DNA of 64,000 nucleotides from Candidatus Gastranaerophilales bacterium (GCA_944325605.1 CALVAX010000003.1:124001-188000); one strand, 5' to 3'. Counted from the first letter of the stretch, positions 1 through 9,180 are shown. A program made the numbers and translations. Notes: generated by a model from the sequence alone, not told the origin.

Positions 1-1250
1 AAGGTGAAGCGAAAAACGGAGAAAATCCAAAGAAATTTACAATTACCGATAAAAATAACGGCGAAGTTTATACATTTGAACTTGACGAAACTCAAGACGG
101 AAAAGTCGTTTACAAATGCACTTCCGGTCCGGGAGGCGCATATAAAGAAGGTAATGAGTATGAATTAAGAACAATCAACGGTGTTCCAATGCTGGTTCAG
201 ATGAAAGAATCCGAAGGTTACGGAGTGGCCGTCGGAAAGACTAAGGCAACAACTTCGGCTGATAATGCAGAATCGCCGGCAGATGGAGCTAATGATGTAG
301 ACGGAACGCAGCAGAAACCTCCGGCAGGCGGAAGTGAACAGGTTGAAGGTACTCAAAAATCACCTGCTGAACAACGGGAAGAAACAATTAATAAAGAGGC
401 GGCAGCACTTGAAGTAGATTTGACACCTAAAAAGAAAATTGATAAAGACTTGCAGGCTAAAGCAGATAAAATTGGTAAAGCCAAAAAAGAAGCTCCGCAA
501 GTTGCTCAGGATATCAAAGATGAGCTTGAAGCCTTCTGGACTGACAATGATGACGCAAGAGCACTTCTATCTAAGATAACACCAGAAAATGCTGCTTATG
601 TAATTGCTGCGTATCCAAACATTGCAGACAAAATTGATAATGTTATAGGGATGGACACTGACGATATCTATGAATATCTGTATAAACCTTTAAAAGCTCG
701 TTTAGTTGAACACGGGCTTCCGGATCCGTTTGGAGAAGGAAAGACACTTGGTAAAGGTGCAAATCTGAAAGGTATGCAAGACTGGATAAAAAAAGCGGCT
801 TCAGCAATAGCACAAAAAGATACCGAAATCACCAAGCAATTTATTAAAAATCATTATGATGTTTCATATGAGCAGAAAAATCTCGAAGCTATAAACACAA
901 AAGCTAAACCCGTTATTGATAAGGCAAACAAGACTCTTGCTGAAGCGGCAAATGCGGAGCCAAAACTTGAGGTTAAAAAAGATGAAGATGGTTCTGAATA
1001 TGTAAAACTGGCTGATGGCCGCCGGGTTTGTGTTGAACGGAACGATCAGGGAGAAATAGTAAAAGTCTGGATAGATAACGACAACGACAACAAAGATTAT
1101 GATGTATTCTATTCTCAAGACTGTTTGAAGATAGATACAAATAATGAGAATAAAGTATGGGAGTATAGTATAGATAACGACAACCGTTATGACTATGATA
1201 AAATCCTCGCTCTTGCCAATCGCATTTTCGGCGAAAAACCGCAGGAATAA
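1..1250 (+). CDS. Large hydrophilic protein, C-terminal part (5' end outside window)
   Basis: The reading frame is open from base 3 to the TAA at 1248-1250, so the gene begins before the window; the ATG at 189 is only an internal methionine. About 416 residues are visible. They are Lys/Glu/Asp/Asn-rich with no membrane segment and no recognised domain. An Ala/Pro/Gly/Gln-rich stretch (about bases 250-380) separates a beta-like N-terminal part from a helical middle. The last 60 residues are rich in DNDN and Tyr-Asp motifs that resemble acidic calcium-type loops but do not match the EF-hand consensus. I do not recognise the family. A strong terminator follows directly. The length and composition suggest a lineage-specific surface or structural protein, but nothing here proves the location. 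Confidence 0.75.
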   Translation, partial: GEAKNGENPKKFTITDKNNGEVYTFELDETQDGKVVYKCTSGPGGAYKEGNEYELRTINGVPMLVQMKESEGYGVAVGKTKATTSADNAESPADGANDVDGTQQKPPAGGSEQVEGTQKSPAEQREETINKEAAALEVDLTPKKKIDKDLQAKADKIGKAKKEAPQVAQDIKDELEAFWTDNDDARALLSKITPENAAYVIAAYPNIADKIDNVIGMDTDDIYEYLYKPLKARLVEHGLPDPFGEGKTLGKGANLKGMQDWIKKAASAIAQKDTEITKQFIKNHYDVSYEQKNLEAINTKAKPVIDKANKTLAEAANAEPKLEVKKDEDGSEYVKLADGRRVCVERNDQGEIVKVWIDNDNDNKDYDVFYSQDCLKIDTNNENKVWEYSIDNDNRYDYDKILALANRIFGEKPQE

Positions 1251-1297
1251 TAAAAGTCTGAATAATTTAATAAATATTCCGCAAAATATTCAAATAC

Positions 1298-1343
1298 AAA
1301 CCTCTCATAAAGCCTTAAACCTATTATGAGAGGTTTTATTATT
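1298..1343 (+). terminator. Rho-independent terminator, probably bidirectional
   Basis: A perfect 13-bp stem (1298-1310 with 1324-1336) and a 13-nt loop are followed by TTTTATTATTT. It lies between the + gene ending at 1250 and the convergent apt gene, whose transcript would meet the same stem. Confidence 0.88.
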
Positions 1344-1390
1344 TGAAATTTCAGAATTTGTCTGGCGGAAAAACTTTCGTCTATGCAATC

Positions 1391-1924
1391 CTAGTATTTA
1401 AGCATAGAAACAACCCGTCCGCAGTCTTTGAGTTTTTCGCGGCCGTTCAGGTCTTCAAGTTCTATTAAAAATGCTATTCCGACAAGGTTTGCGCCTGTTT
1501 TTTTGACAAGTTTGCAGGCAGCTTCAGCCGTTCCGCCGGTTGCAAGAAGGTCGTCAACAATTAAAACATTTGCACCTTGAGGAAGTGCATCCTGATGAAT
1601 TTCAATTTTGTCCGTACCGTATTCAAGCGCATATTCCTGAGAATAAGTTGCGGCAGGAAGTTTGTGAGGCTTTCTGATAGGTACAAAGCCCGCATCCATT
1701 TTGTATGCCATCGGCATGCCAAAAATAAAGCCTCTTGATTCAATCCCTGCAATATAATCTATTTTTACATCTTTAAACTCATCGCAGAGATAATCAATCA
1801 TTACCCTTAAAGTTTCGGCGTCTTTAAGAGCCGTTGTTATATCCCTGAAAATTATGCCTTCTTTCGGGAAATTTTCAACGCTTCTTATTTTTTCTTTAAC
1901 ATCCTGAATTGTTTGTGCTGTCAT
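1391..1924 (-). CDS. apt: Adenine phosphoribosyltransferase
   Basis: Makes AMP from adenine and PRPP in purine salvage; cytoplasmic. The 177-residue length is typical for Apt. The type I PRTase PRPP-binding motif VLIVDDLLATGGT is at residues 120-132, and the family N-terminus (FPKEGIIFRDIT, 19-30) and the AGIESRGFIFG segment (59-69) are intact. It starts 18 bp after the glycosyltransferase gene ends, on the same strand, so the two may share a transcript although their functions are unrelated. The ATG has a GGAGA sequence about 11-12 nt upstream, a rather long spacing. Assignment is firm. Confidence 0.96.
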   Translation of the reverse strand: MTAQTIQDVKEKIRSVENFPKEGIIFRDITTALKDAETLRVMIDYLCDEFKDVKIDYIAGIESRGFIFGMPMAYKMDAGFVPIRKPHKLPAATYSQEYALEYGTDKIEIHQDALPQGANVLIVDDLLATGGTAEAACKLVKKTGANLVGIAFLIELEDLNGREKLKDCGRVVSMLKY

Positions 1925-1942
1925 TTTATTTGTAATCTCCTT

Positions 1943-3283
1943 TTATACTTTTGTTAAATTATTTTCTTCGTCAATATTTGCCTGTTCTTCCATAACAAGT
2001 CCGTGGGCTGTTTTCCCCCAGTTCATGTCTTTTTTGCAGAATAATATTTTAAATGCAATAAACAGTACGAGCGGGAACCATATTATGAAAAGATAAATAG
2101 ATGTCTGCAAGGCTTCAAACATAGCATCAAGCCTTGGCAGATTGTCATAACGCCTCAGAGCATATCTTGCCGCAAGGAAAAAACCAAGCCCGATTATGCA
2201 CCCCAGAACTATTGATGAATAAAGCGTCTGTGTCGGTGCGTCTTTTGCAAGAATTTTAAACAGCCGGATTAAGATTTCTAAGATGAACCACCCGGGCATG
2301 ATAAATTCCGACACGTAAGCCGTCATATCAAGACTTGCCCTCAAAGACATTTTTCTTGAAAACAGAACCTGATCAAAGTATTCAAGATATCTTCTGATAG
2401 TTCCTTCAAGCCACCTTCGTCTCTGGCGGAAAAGCGGCCAGATGTAGATGATGCCTTCTTCATAAACAATAGCATCAGCACAAAATCTGATATCCCAGCC
2501 TTTTATATGGAGTCTTGTCGACATGTCAAGGTCGTCCGTGATAGTATAATTGTTCCATCCGCCGATGTCTTCTATAGCTTCTCTTTTAATAAGTTCGCCG
2601 TTGCCTCTGAGTTCAACAGCCCCCTTCACACAGTCACGGGTAACCTGAAAATGGGTGTCCATTGTGTATTCATTGTTCTGGCAGCGGGTTAAAAGATTGT
2701 AATTTTTATTTCTAATAACTTTTCTTGCTTGAACCGCTCCTACGTCTTTCGGCTCAAGTTCTGAAACAAGTTTTGTCAAAAAGTCCGGCTCAACGGTCGC
2801 GTCAGCATCAAAAACTAATATTGCCTCACCTTTTGCGATTTTAAAAGCATCGTTCAATACGGCGGATTTGCCGGGAAAAGCGTCTTTTTCTCTTACAAGC
2901 GCTGTCACTTTAGCAAAACGGTTTGCGATTGCTTCAATTACTTTTGCTGTATTATCTGTACTTCTGTCATCTATCAGTATAATTTCATAATTCGGATAAT
3001 CAAGCCCCATAATATTTGCGGCTGTATGTTCAATTACAGACTCCTCATTGTGGCATGGAATAAGAATACTCACAAAAGGTTTGTAATCCGGATTAATTAT
3101 TTTCGGGTGCTTTTGCATCTGGCGTTTTTTGAGTTTGTAAGCAATGTTCATAAACAGCACATAAAGCGCCATTGCAGAACACAAAAACGCAAGCCCCCAG
3201 ATAGTATTAAAATAGCTCTGGAATATATAAATGAATATTCCCATGCCGAAAACTATTATAAATAAAACAATCCGTTCCTTCAT
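1943..3283 (-). CDS. Membrane-bound family 2 glycosyltransferase (processive polysaccharide-synthase type)
   Basis: 446 residues. Two N-terminal membrane helices (about 5-50) precede a GT-A domain with the processive GT2 signatures: DD at 105-106 (IDDRSTDNT), DAD at 159-161, TDD at 249-251 as the likely catalytic base region, and QRRRW at 287-291. Three or more membrane helices follow (about 325-425), and a short charged tail ends the protein. This layout is that of poly-N-acetylglucosamine, hyaluronan and cellulose synthases: UDP-sugar polymerisation at the inner membrane with the product threaded outward. No partner gene such as pgaA/B, bcsB or a deacetylase is nearby, so the polymer cannot be named. 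BcsA-type PilZ is absent, and PgaC-like is the closest general description. Confidence 0.88.
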   Translation of the reverse strand: MKERIVLFIIVFGMGIFIYIFQSYFNTIWGLAFLCSAMALYVLFMNIAYKLKKRQMQKHPKIINPDYKPFVSILIPCHNEESVIEHTAANIMGLDYPNYEIILIDDRSTDNTAKVIEAIANRFAKVTALVREKDAFPGKSAVLNDAFKIAKGEAILVFDADATVEPDFLTKLVSELEPKDVGAVQARKVIRNKNYNLLTRCQNNEYTMDTHFQVTRDCVKGAVELRGNGELIKREAIEDIGGWNNYTITDDLDMSTRLHIKGWDIRFCADAIVYEEGIIYIWPLFRQRRRWLEGTIRRYLEYFDQVLFSRKMSLRASLDMTAYVSEFIMPGWFILEILIRLFKILAKDAPTQTLYSSIVLGCIIGLGFFLAARYALRRYDNLPRLDAMFEALQTSIYLFIIWFPLVLFIAFKILFCKKDMNWGKTAHGLVMEEQANIDEENNLTKV

Positions 3284-3415
3284 AATATCCTCTGTACTAA
3301 GCTTTAATTCTTAAATTCCTTCTCCCCGGCTTTGTGACATCCTCTAACATTGTACCAGAAAAACAGAGAAATGCGCATTAAATCAATCTTATAATGTAAA
3401 AATTCCTTAAAATAC

Positions 3416-3443
3416 TTGCATATATTTGAATTTTGGATATAAT
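3416..3443 (+). promoter_or_regulatory. Sigma-70-type promoter of the HU gene
   Basis: A -35 TTGCAT (3416-3421), 16-bp spacer and consensus -10 TATAAT (3438-3443). The expected start of transcription is about 3450, giving a leader of roughly 26 nt with AAAGGAG at 3462-3468. Confidence 0.8.
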
Positions 3444-3475
3444 GAAGCATGTACATAAAGTAAAGGAGTTTGATT

Positions 3476-3754
3476 ATGAACAAAGAAGAGTTAGTACAAG
3501 AAGTTGCTAAAAAAGCTAATGTTACTCAAAAAGAAGCTGCAGAAGTAATTACAGCTTGGATTGATACAATCCAGAAAACAGTAGCTAAAGGTAAAAAAGT
3601 AACTTTAGTAGGCTTTGGTACATTCGAAGCACGTAAAAGAGCAGCTAGAGTTGGACGCAACCCGCAGACTGGCAAGGAATTAAAAATCCCTGCAAAAACA
3701 GTTCCTGCATTTTCAGCTGGTAAAAAATTCAAAACTGCTGTTAACGGCAAATAG
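3476..3754 (+). CDS. hup: HU-family DNA-binding protein
   Basis: A histone-like protein that bends and compacts DNA as a dimer. It is 92 residues when read from the ATG at 3476, which lies 7 nt after AAAGGAG; a TTG at 3470 in the same frame sits too close to that site. It has the two-helix base, the beta-arm core GFGTFEARKRAARVGRNPQTG with the intercalating proline in RNPQTG, and the terminal AFSAGKKFK helix. It is single-copy in the window, with its own consensus promoter and strong terminator. Codon usage is regular, as expected for an abundant protein. IHF is unlikely because no partner subunit is present. Confidence 0.96.
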   Translation: MNKEELVQEVAKKANVTQKEAAEVITAWIDTIQKTVAKGKKVTLVGFGTFEARKRAARVGRNPQTGKELKIPAKTVPAFSAGKKFKTAVNGK

Positions 3755-3777
3755 TTTTAGGATTAAACCAAAAGTTT

Positions 3778-3808
3778 TGGCGCCGGTCGTAAGACCGGCG
3801 CCATTTTT
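3778..3808 (+). terminator. Rho-independent terminator of the HU gene
   Basis: A perfect 11-bp GC-rich stem (3778-3788 with 3793-3803), a GTAA loop and a TTTTTAT tail. Confidence 0.95.
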
Positions 3809-3848
3809 ATAAATTTATCCATTACAGAATTCCTGCCCCACAGGTGTT

Positions 3849-4535
3849 CTATCTGTACCACGGGTAATCCGGAGCAAACTCCCACCCGTCAGACATAACT
3901 TTCGAACCGCAAGACCTTGAATCTTCTACATCATCTATCATATCTATTGTGCAGAAGTGTCCCTCTCCAAAACCTGTTATTACGCCTTTATCAGTGTTGA
4001 TCATGAATTGAAATACGTCAATCCCTATTATATTCGGATTTTTGGGGCCGTTTAAGTCAATTGAAAGAAGCTGAAGCTTTTGAGGATTATCTGCCGTAGA
4101 ATTTCCGTTATATGGTCTTATATATGCATAAGTCCCGTCGCCAAAAATAAATCCCGGAATATTGTTATTCTGTCCGTACCATTTGTAATTTTTTAAGTCA
4201 GCAACACTTGCATAACCGGTTATCTTATATCCGCAGTCTTTCATCTTTTCGCATATTTGCAAGACATTAAGGTACGGCTTCCAGTATAATTCAAAGTATT
4301 TCAGGTTTTCTTTGTAAGTGCTGGAAGGTTCAAGCGTCCACCAGGTGTAAGAAGGCCCGTTAAACTCCTGTGACATCATCAGTGCTTGTGAAAATGTTGA
4401 ATATGCTTTTTTCAATTGTGCGGAAAACTGTTTCTTTTGATAGTTTGTAACAAGCGCCGGCAGTGTCATAGCAATAACAATTCCGAGAATTCCGAGAGTT
4501 ATAAGAACTTCGGCGAGTGTAAAAGCTTTTTTCAT
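3849..4535 (-). CDS. Prepilin-like protein (type IV pilin / pseudopilin N-terminus)
   Basis: 228 residues. The class III leader is minimal, MKKA, cut before FTLAEVLITLGILG, with the expected Phe at +1 and Glu at +5 followed by a hydrophobic helix (about 5-28). The remaining 200 residues form a secreted head with paired cysteines and many aromatics; its tail resembles the other two prepilin-like proteins of the window (an IDxFxFxIxTDKG segment and a C-terminal DGWEFxPDYPWYR). The start has AGGAGG with 5-nt spacing. It stands alone, away from any pilus assembly gene. It should be a substrate of the peptidase encoded at 49832-50809. Major or minor pilin, or a secretion pseudopilin, cannot be told apart. 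Confidence 0.88.
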   Translation of the reverse strand: MKKAFTLAEVLITLGILGIVIAMTLPALVTNYQKKQFSAQLKKAYSTFSQALMMSQEFNGPSYTWWTLEPSSTYKENLKYFELYWKPYLNVLQICEKMKDCGYKITGYASVADLKNYKWYGQNNNIPGFIFGDGTYAYIRPYNGNSTADNPQKLQLLSIDLNGPKNPNIIGIDVFQFMINTDKGVITGFGEGHFCTIDMIDDVEDSRSCGSKVMSDGWEFAPDYPWYR

Positions 4536-4631
4536 GTGACCTCCTGTATTATAAATTTTTCTATATATTAATTTATAAAATAATATATATTTTTGTAATA
4601 TTTTATAAAATATTACTTAATATCATATATT

Positions 4632-4662
4632 TTGTCAATATAGAAGAAAATACGCTTATAAT
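4632..4662 (+). promoter_or_regulatory. Promoter placing the start of transcription at the XRE start codon
   Basis: TATAAT (4657-4662) ends exactly 6 nt before the ATG at 4669; TTGTCA at 4632-4637 is a possible -35 with a long 19-bp spacer. No ribosome-binding site is present, so the mRNA is probably leaderless. Confidence 0.6.
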
Positions 4663-4668
4663 GTTGCC

Positions 4669-4872
4669 ATGATTAAAATTAAGTTAAGACAGCTGCTCTG
4701 GGATAGAGATGTCACGGCAACAGCTGTGCACAATGCAACAGGAATAAGCCAGTCAATTTTGTCCGACATAGTGCGCGGCAAAAGAACTAATGTCGGATTG
4801 GATATTATAAATAAATTGTGTGTTTATTTAGAATGTGATATTAACGATATTTTAGAGTTTGAGCCTGAATAA
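4669..4872 (+). CDS. Small XRE-family transcriptional regulator
   Basis: 67 residues, consisting of little more than one Cro/CI-type helix-turn-helix: TATAVHNATGISQSILSDIV is the HTH and ECDINDILEFEPE the usual last helix (YozG/YdaS-like small regulators). There is no ligand or multimerisation domain. It has no Shine-Dalgarno sequence and a TATAAT 6 nt before the ATG. It converges with aroE, with stops only 2 bp apart. Its target is unknown. The divergent prepilin-like gene upstream is a candidate because they share the 133-bp intergenic region, but this is inference. Confidence 0.85.
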   Translation: MIKIKLRQLLWDRDVTATAVHNATGISQSILSDIVRGKRTNVGLDIINKLCVYLECDINDILEFEPE

Positions 4873-4874
4873 TT

Positions 4875-5714
4875 TTACAGATTTTCCAGAGCCGCAACTT
4901 TCATTGCGTTGAAATCGGGAGTTCTGCCAAACCATATTTCCTGAGCGCTCATTGCCTGATAAATAAGCATGTCAAGTCCGTTAATTGTTCTAAATCCAAG
5001 TTTTTCGGCGGTTTTCAGGAGTATTGTTTTTTTCGGATTGTAAATTACATCGTACACAACAGAACCTTCATTCATTGTTTTTAATACAGGCTCCTCAACA
5101 GGCGTCATGTCGGCAGATTTTCCCTGCATGCCAATCGGTGTGGTGTTTACAAGCATTTTGTATTTAGACAAATCTCTTATCTGATCAATCTGGTAGACTT
5201 CAAAGGTAATTTTCGGGAATTGTCTGCGCATGTATGCCATATAATCCATCGCATTCGGGATATTTCGTGTATAAACCCCGATTTCTTTCACTCCGCATTC
5301 TGATAAAGCAAGAACTGCAGCGCGGCTTGCGCCTCCGGTGCCGAGAAGCGCAATTGTTTTTCCGGTCAAATCAATGTCTTTTGGTATTGCTTTCTTAAAC
5401 CCGGAAGCATCAGTGTTAAAACCTTTAAAAGTCTTATCAGAGTTAATTTTTACGGTATTCACAGCCCCTGCAATGTCGGCGTATTTGTCGACTTCCTGCA
5501 CAAAAAGCGATATCGGAAGCTTCAGAGGAATTGTGACGTTAAAGCCGGAATAGTTTTCCCGCTTTAAAAATTTTACTCTGTCCACCAGATCCTCAGGGTC
5601 GGTTTCAAGAAGTTCGTAACTTGCATTAATGCCAAGGCTTTCAAATCCGGCTTTATGAATAAATGCCGAAATCGAATGCCCTAAGGGAAATCCTATAAGT
5701 CCGAACTTTTCCAT
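4875..5714 (-). CDS. aroE: Shikimate dehydrogenase
   Basis: Reduces 3-dehydroshikimate to shikimate with NADPH in aromatic amino acid and chorismate synthesis. 279 residues, normal length. The catalytic Lys is in TIPLK (residue 65), the catalytic Asp in NTD (residue 102), and the dinucleotide loop GTGGASRA is at 125-132. The N-terminal substrate motif reads GHSISAFIHK, where most AroE proteins have GxSxSPxxHN; the Ser residues are kept but Pro and Asn are replaced. The ATG has GGAGG at about 5-7 nt. It is the last gene of the lptC-to-aroE run, 26 bp after topA. A quinate-type paralogue is possible but less likely. Confidence 0.94.
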   Translation of the reverse strand: MEKFGLIGFPLGHSISAFIHKAGFESLGINASYELLETDPEDLVDRVKFLKRENYSGFNVTIPLKLPISLFVQEVDKYADIAGAVNTVKINSDKTFKGFNTDASGFKKAIPKDIDLTGKTIALLGTGGASRAAVLALSECGVKEIGVYTRNIPNAMDYMAYMRRQFPKITFEVYQIDQIRDLSKYKMLVNTTPIGMQGKSADMTPVEEPVLKTMNEGSVVYDVIYNPKKTILLKTAEKLGFRTINGLDMLIYQAMSAQEIWFGRTPDFNAMKVAALENL

Positions 5715-5740
5715 ATTACCTCCTTTTTTGCAGAAATAAA

Positions 5741-8086
5741 TTAAATATCCGTTTCGCTTTCAGTAGTTTCGCCTGCCTCCTGCACAGGCGCTTTATAACC
5801 GCAGGAGCGGTTTGAACATTCTATTGTTGTTCCTTTTTTGAGGACTTTCTTAACCAGCAGAGAGCCGCAATCCGGACAGGTTTCGCCGGTCGGTTCATTC
5901 CAGAGAACAAAATCGCAGTCCGGATACCTGTCACAGCCGAAAAATACTGTTCCGCGCTTTGATTTTCTTTCGACAATTGTTCCTTTGCCGCATTTCGGGC
6001 AGGTGACGCCTGTTGAGCGGCGGTATGGTTTGCGGAATTTGCATTCTTCGTTTGTGCATTCAAGATATTTGCCGTAAGGCCCCTGCTTAAATACCATATC
6101 AGATCCGCATTTTTCGCATTTTTCTTCGCATTTGGGCGCTTCTGAGGGGGTATCTTCCATATTTTCGGTCAGAGCATTCATTGACATAACCGTTTTGCAC
6201 TCCGGATACCCGGAACAGCCAAGGAATTGCTGGCCTTTGCGGCTTGTTCTCACAAGCATCGGCCGGCCGCAGTTCGGGCATTTGATGTTGCTTTCAATTT
6301 TGACCCGCTCGTTGTTGCCGAGAGCTTTGTTTACTTCCTGAATGAAAGGTTCGTAAAATTTTTCCAGAACTTCGTTCCAGACGGCTTTTTTCTCGGCAAT
6401 TTCATCGAGTTTACTTTCCATGCCTGCCGTAAATTTGTAATCCATAATGTCCGCAAACTGGTTTACAAGCTGTTTTGAAACGGTTCTGCCTAACAGCGTC
6501 GGAAATAATGCTTTGTCGCGTTTCTCAACATATTTGCGGGTCTGGATAACCGTAATAATTGTGGCATACGTTGACGGACGTCCGATTCCGTGTTCTTCAA
6601 GCGCTTTAACAAGAGAGGCTTCGTTGTATCTCGGCGGAGGCTGGGTAAAGTGTTGTTTAGGATTAATCTTTTTGCAGATTACCTTATCTCCTTTTTCAAG
6701 ATCCGGAATTTTGCTGTCCGAGGCCTGTTCATCTTCTTCCGAGTCATTGTAAAGCTTTAAAAATCCGTCGAAGGTGACTTTTGAAGTGCCTGATTTCAGG
6801 AGGCAGTCGCCTGCTTTAATTTCGATTGATTTGTTTGCGATTTCTGCGTTTGCCATCTGGGAGGACATAAATTTGTTCCAGATGAGCTTGTAGAGTTTAA
6901 ACTGGTCGCTGTCGAGGTATTGTTTAATGCTTTCCGGCGTTCTTTCAGGGTATGAAGGGCGGATTGCTTCGTGCGCATCCTGAACGTTTTGTTTGCCTTT
7001 TGTGTAGACGTTCGGGGTTTCAGGATAGTATTTTTCGCCGTAATTGGAGAGAATAAAATCCTTTGCCATTGTCTGCGCATCATCGGAAACCCTGACACTG
7101 TCCGTTCTCATATATGTAATCAAACCGACGGGAGTGCCGTCTATTTCAATACCTTCGTAAAGTTTTTGGGCCACCTGCATTGTCTTTTGAACGCCGAAGC
7201 CGAGTTTTGAACTTGCCGCACGCTGAAGGGTTGAGGTTATAAAAGGTGCGGTCGGCTTGCGCTTCATTGTCTTTTTAGTGACTTTTTCAACTTCAAATTC
7301 TCTGTCCGGACTTTGAAGATAATCTACAATTTTTTGCGCTTCTTCCTGATTTTTAATTGTTTTTTCGATTGCTTTATTTTTGTATTTGGAAAGTTCGGCT
7401 TCAAAAACTTTGCCGTCTTTATCAAGGTCTGTATGGATTGACCAGTATTCCTGCGGAACAAAAGCTTCTATTTCATCTTCTCTTTCGCAAATCATCCTTA
7501 GAGCAACCGACTGAACGCGGCCTGCTGAAAGGTTTCTGTTGCCTATCTGTTTCCACAGTACGGGGCTAAGTTTGTAGCCTACGAGTTTGTCAAGAATCTG
7601 GCGGGTCTGCTGGGCTTTCACCATATCCATGTCGATGCCTCTGGGGTTTTCGACTGAATGCTTCACGGCTTTCGGGGTGATTTCGTTGAAAACAATCCTC
7701 AAAACCTTTTCGTCAGGAACTTTCAAAAGCTGGCGGACATGCCATGCAATTGCTTCTCCTTCGCGGTCAGGGTCGGATGCAAGATAGATTTTGTCGGCTT
7801 TTTGCGCCAAATCGTTTAATTTTTTTACAACGGCCTGTTTGCCCGGAATTACTTCAAATTTCGGTTTAAAATGATCGTTTATATCAAACCCGAGGTTTTC
7901 GGTCGAGGGGTCTTTTGTCGGAAGGTTTCTGACATGACCGAAGCTTGCTTCAATAGAATAGCCGTCGCCTAAAATCTTTCTGATTGTTTTGGATTTTGCA
8001 GGTGACTCAACTATTACAAGCGCTTTTTCTTTTTTGCCGGAGGTCTTTTTTGTACTCTTTTCCGTATTTTCTGCAGTTTTTGCCAT
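5741..8086 (-). CDS. topA: DNA topoisomerase I
   Basis: Type IA topoisomerase that relaxes negative supercoils. 781 residues. After a Lys/Thr-rich tail of about 21 residues comes the TOPRIM domain (VIVESPAKSKTI at 24-35; DPDREGEAIAWH at 105-116). The active-site tyrosine is Y325 in GLITYMRTDS. The C-terminus carries four Cys4 zinc-ribbon repeats in tandem (first CPNCGRP; then CEKCGSD, CPKCGKG, CPDCGSL), each closed by a CxxxxxC-type pair, and ends in an acidic tail. It sits 8 bp after dprA, the widespread dprA-topA arrangement. Nothing essential is missing. Confidence 0.97.
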   Translation of the reverse strand: MAKTAENTEKSTKKTSGKKEKALVIVESPAKSKTIRKILGDGYSIEASFGHVRNLPTKDPSTENLGFDINDHFKPKFEVIPGKQAVVKKLNDLAQKADKIYLASDPDREGEAIAWHVRQLLKVPDEKVLRIVFNEITPKAVKHSVENPRGIDMDMVKAQQTRQILDKLVGYKLSPVLWKQIGNRNLSAGRVQSVALRMICEREDEIEAFVPQEYWSIHTDLDKDGKVFEAELSKYKNKAIEKTIKNQEEAQKIVDYLQSPDREFEVEKVTKKTMKRKPTAPFITSTLQRAASSKLGFGVQKTMQVAQKLYEGIEIDGTPVGLITYMRTDSVRVSDDAQTMAKDFILSNYGEKYYPETPNVYTKGKQNVQDAHEAIRPSYPERTPESIKQYLDSDQFKLYKLIWNKFMSSQMANAEIANKSIEIKAGDCLLKSGTSKVTFDGFLKLYNDSEEDEQASDSKIPDLEKGDKVICKKINPKQHFTQPPPRYNEASLVKALEEHGIGRPSTYATIITVIQTRKYVEKRDKALFPTLLGRTVSKQLVNQFADIMDYKFTAGMESKLDEIAEKKAVWNEVLEKFYEPFIQEVNKALGNNERVKIESNIKCPNCGRPMLVRTSRKGQQFLGCSGYPECKTVMSMNALTENMEDTPSEAPKCEEKCEKCGSDMVFKQGPYGKYLECTNEECKFRKPYRRSTGVTCPKCGKGTIVERKSKRGTVFFGCDRYPDCDFVLWNEPTGETCPDCGSLLVKKVLKKGTTIECSNRSCGYKAPVQEAGETTESETDI

Positions 8087-8094
8087 TTATATTT

Positions 8095-9180
8095 TTAAAC
8101 CCTCTTATATCTGTCGCCGTTGACCTGTTCTATTATGCCTTTAAGCTCCATGGTTGTCAAGTTGATTAAAAGAGTATCCAAATCCAGCCCCGTCGCTGTC
8201 ATTATTTCATCAACGCCTTTATCTTCTATTTCTATGACATCCATAATTTTCGCTTCTGTTTCGTCAAGATTGGTAAGATTAATTTTTAATTGTTCAGCCG
8301 GTTTAACTTCCCAGTTCAGGGCTTCCAGAATATCATCGGCCGAAGTGACAAGTGTTGCACCGTTTTTGAGCAGTTTGTAAATCCCTTCGGTATTCGGATT
8401 TGTGATAAGTCCCGGAATGCACATTAATTCTCTGCCCTGCTCAAGTGTAAGGTTTGCCGTTATTAAGGCTCCGCTTTTTATCGACGCTTCCGCAACAAGG
8501 GTGCCGTATGAAAGTCCCGAAACAATTCTGTTTCTTTGCGGAAACCTGAATTTTAGAGGTTCAAATGTCGGAAAGTATTCTGTAAAAATTATACCGTTTC
8601 CGTTTTCAATTTTTCTGTACAGGTCGCTGTTTGCCGCCGGATATACAAAGTCAAATCCGCTTGCGATAACTCCGATTGTTTTTAATCCGTTGTCAAGTGC
8701 TGCCGTGTGGGCTGCCGTATCAATCCCAGAGGCAAGACCGGAAACTATACAGATATCAGTGTTTGCAAGCTGTGAAACTATCAAATTTACGGCGTCTTTT
8801 GCGTATCTGCTTGTTTTTCTTGAGCCTACAACAGCCAGAGTTCTTTCAAAATTAACTAAATCTAAATCCCCTTTGTAATAAAGAACGGATGGCGGATTGT
8901 CAATGTTTTTAAGCATAACAGGATATCTGTCATCTTCAAAAGTCAGATATTTAATCCCTCTGTTTGTGACGTCAGACAGAACTTTGTCCGGATTAATTTT
9001 GTCGCGGGCTTTAAGAAAATTTTCAGCTTTCTTTACGCTCAGGCCTTCTATATTTTTTAACCCGTCAGATGTCGCATTGAAGGCTTGTTCGATATTTTTG
9101 AAATAATCGAAAAGTTTCAATGTAAAAGCGCTGTCAATTTGTTCTATCGCAGAAAAAGCTATCCAGTATTTACTTGTCAT
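8095..9180 (-). CDS. dprA: DNA-processing protein DprA
   Basis: Loads RecA onto incoming single-stranded DNA during natural transformation. 361 residues: an N-terminal SAM-like helical part with a helix-hairpin-helix type segment (about 35-60), the Rossmann-like core with VGSRKTS (118-124) and SGLASGID (147-154), and a C-terminal winged-helix domain (about 295-361). Its start overlaps the end of the TPR gene by 11 bp, indicating translational coupling. With the prepilin-like proteins and prepilin peptidase of the window it supports, but does not prove, natural competence; no comEC or comEA is present here. Confidence 0.95.
   Translation of the reverse strand: MTSKYWIAFSAIEQIDSAFTLKLFDYFKNIEQAFNATSDGLKNIEGLSVKKAENFLKARDKINPDKVLSDVTNRGIKYLTFEDDRYPVMLKNIDNPPSVLYYKGDLDLVNFERTLAVVGSRKTSRYAKDAVNLIVSQLANTDICIVSGLASGIDTAAHTAALDNGLKTIGVIASGFDFVYPAANSDLYRKIENGNGIIFTEYFPTFEPLKFRFPQRNRIVSGLSYGTLVAEASIKSGALITANLTLEQGRELMCIPGLITNPNTEGIYKLLKNGATLVTSADDILEALNWEVKPAEQLKINLTNLDETEAKIMDVIEIEDKGVDEIMTATGLDLDTLLINLTTMELKGIIEQVNGDRYKRV

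Noticed and set aside
5821-7787. Many open frames opposite or alongside topA
   Set aside because: They are shadows of the topA reading frame, which is a complete, motif-rich gene.
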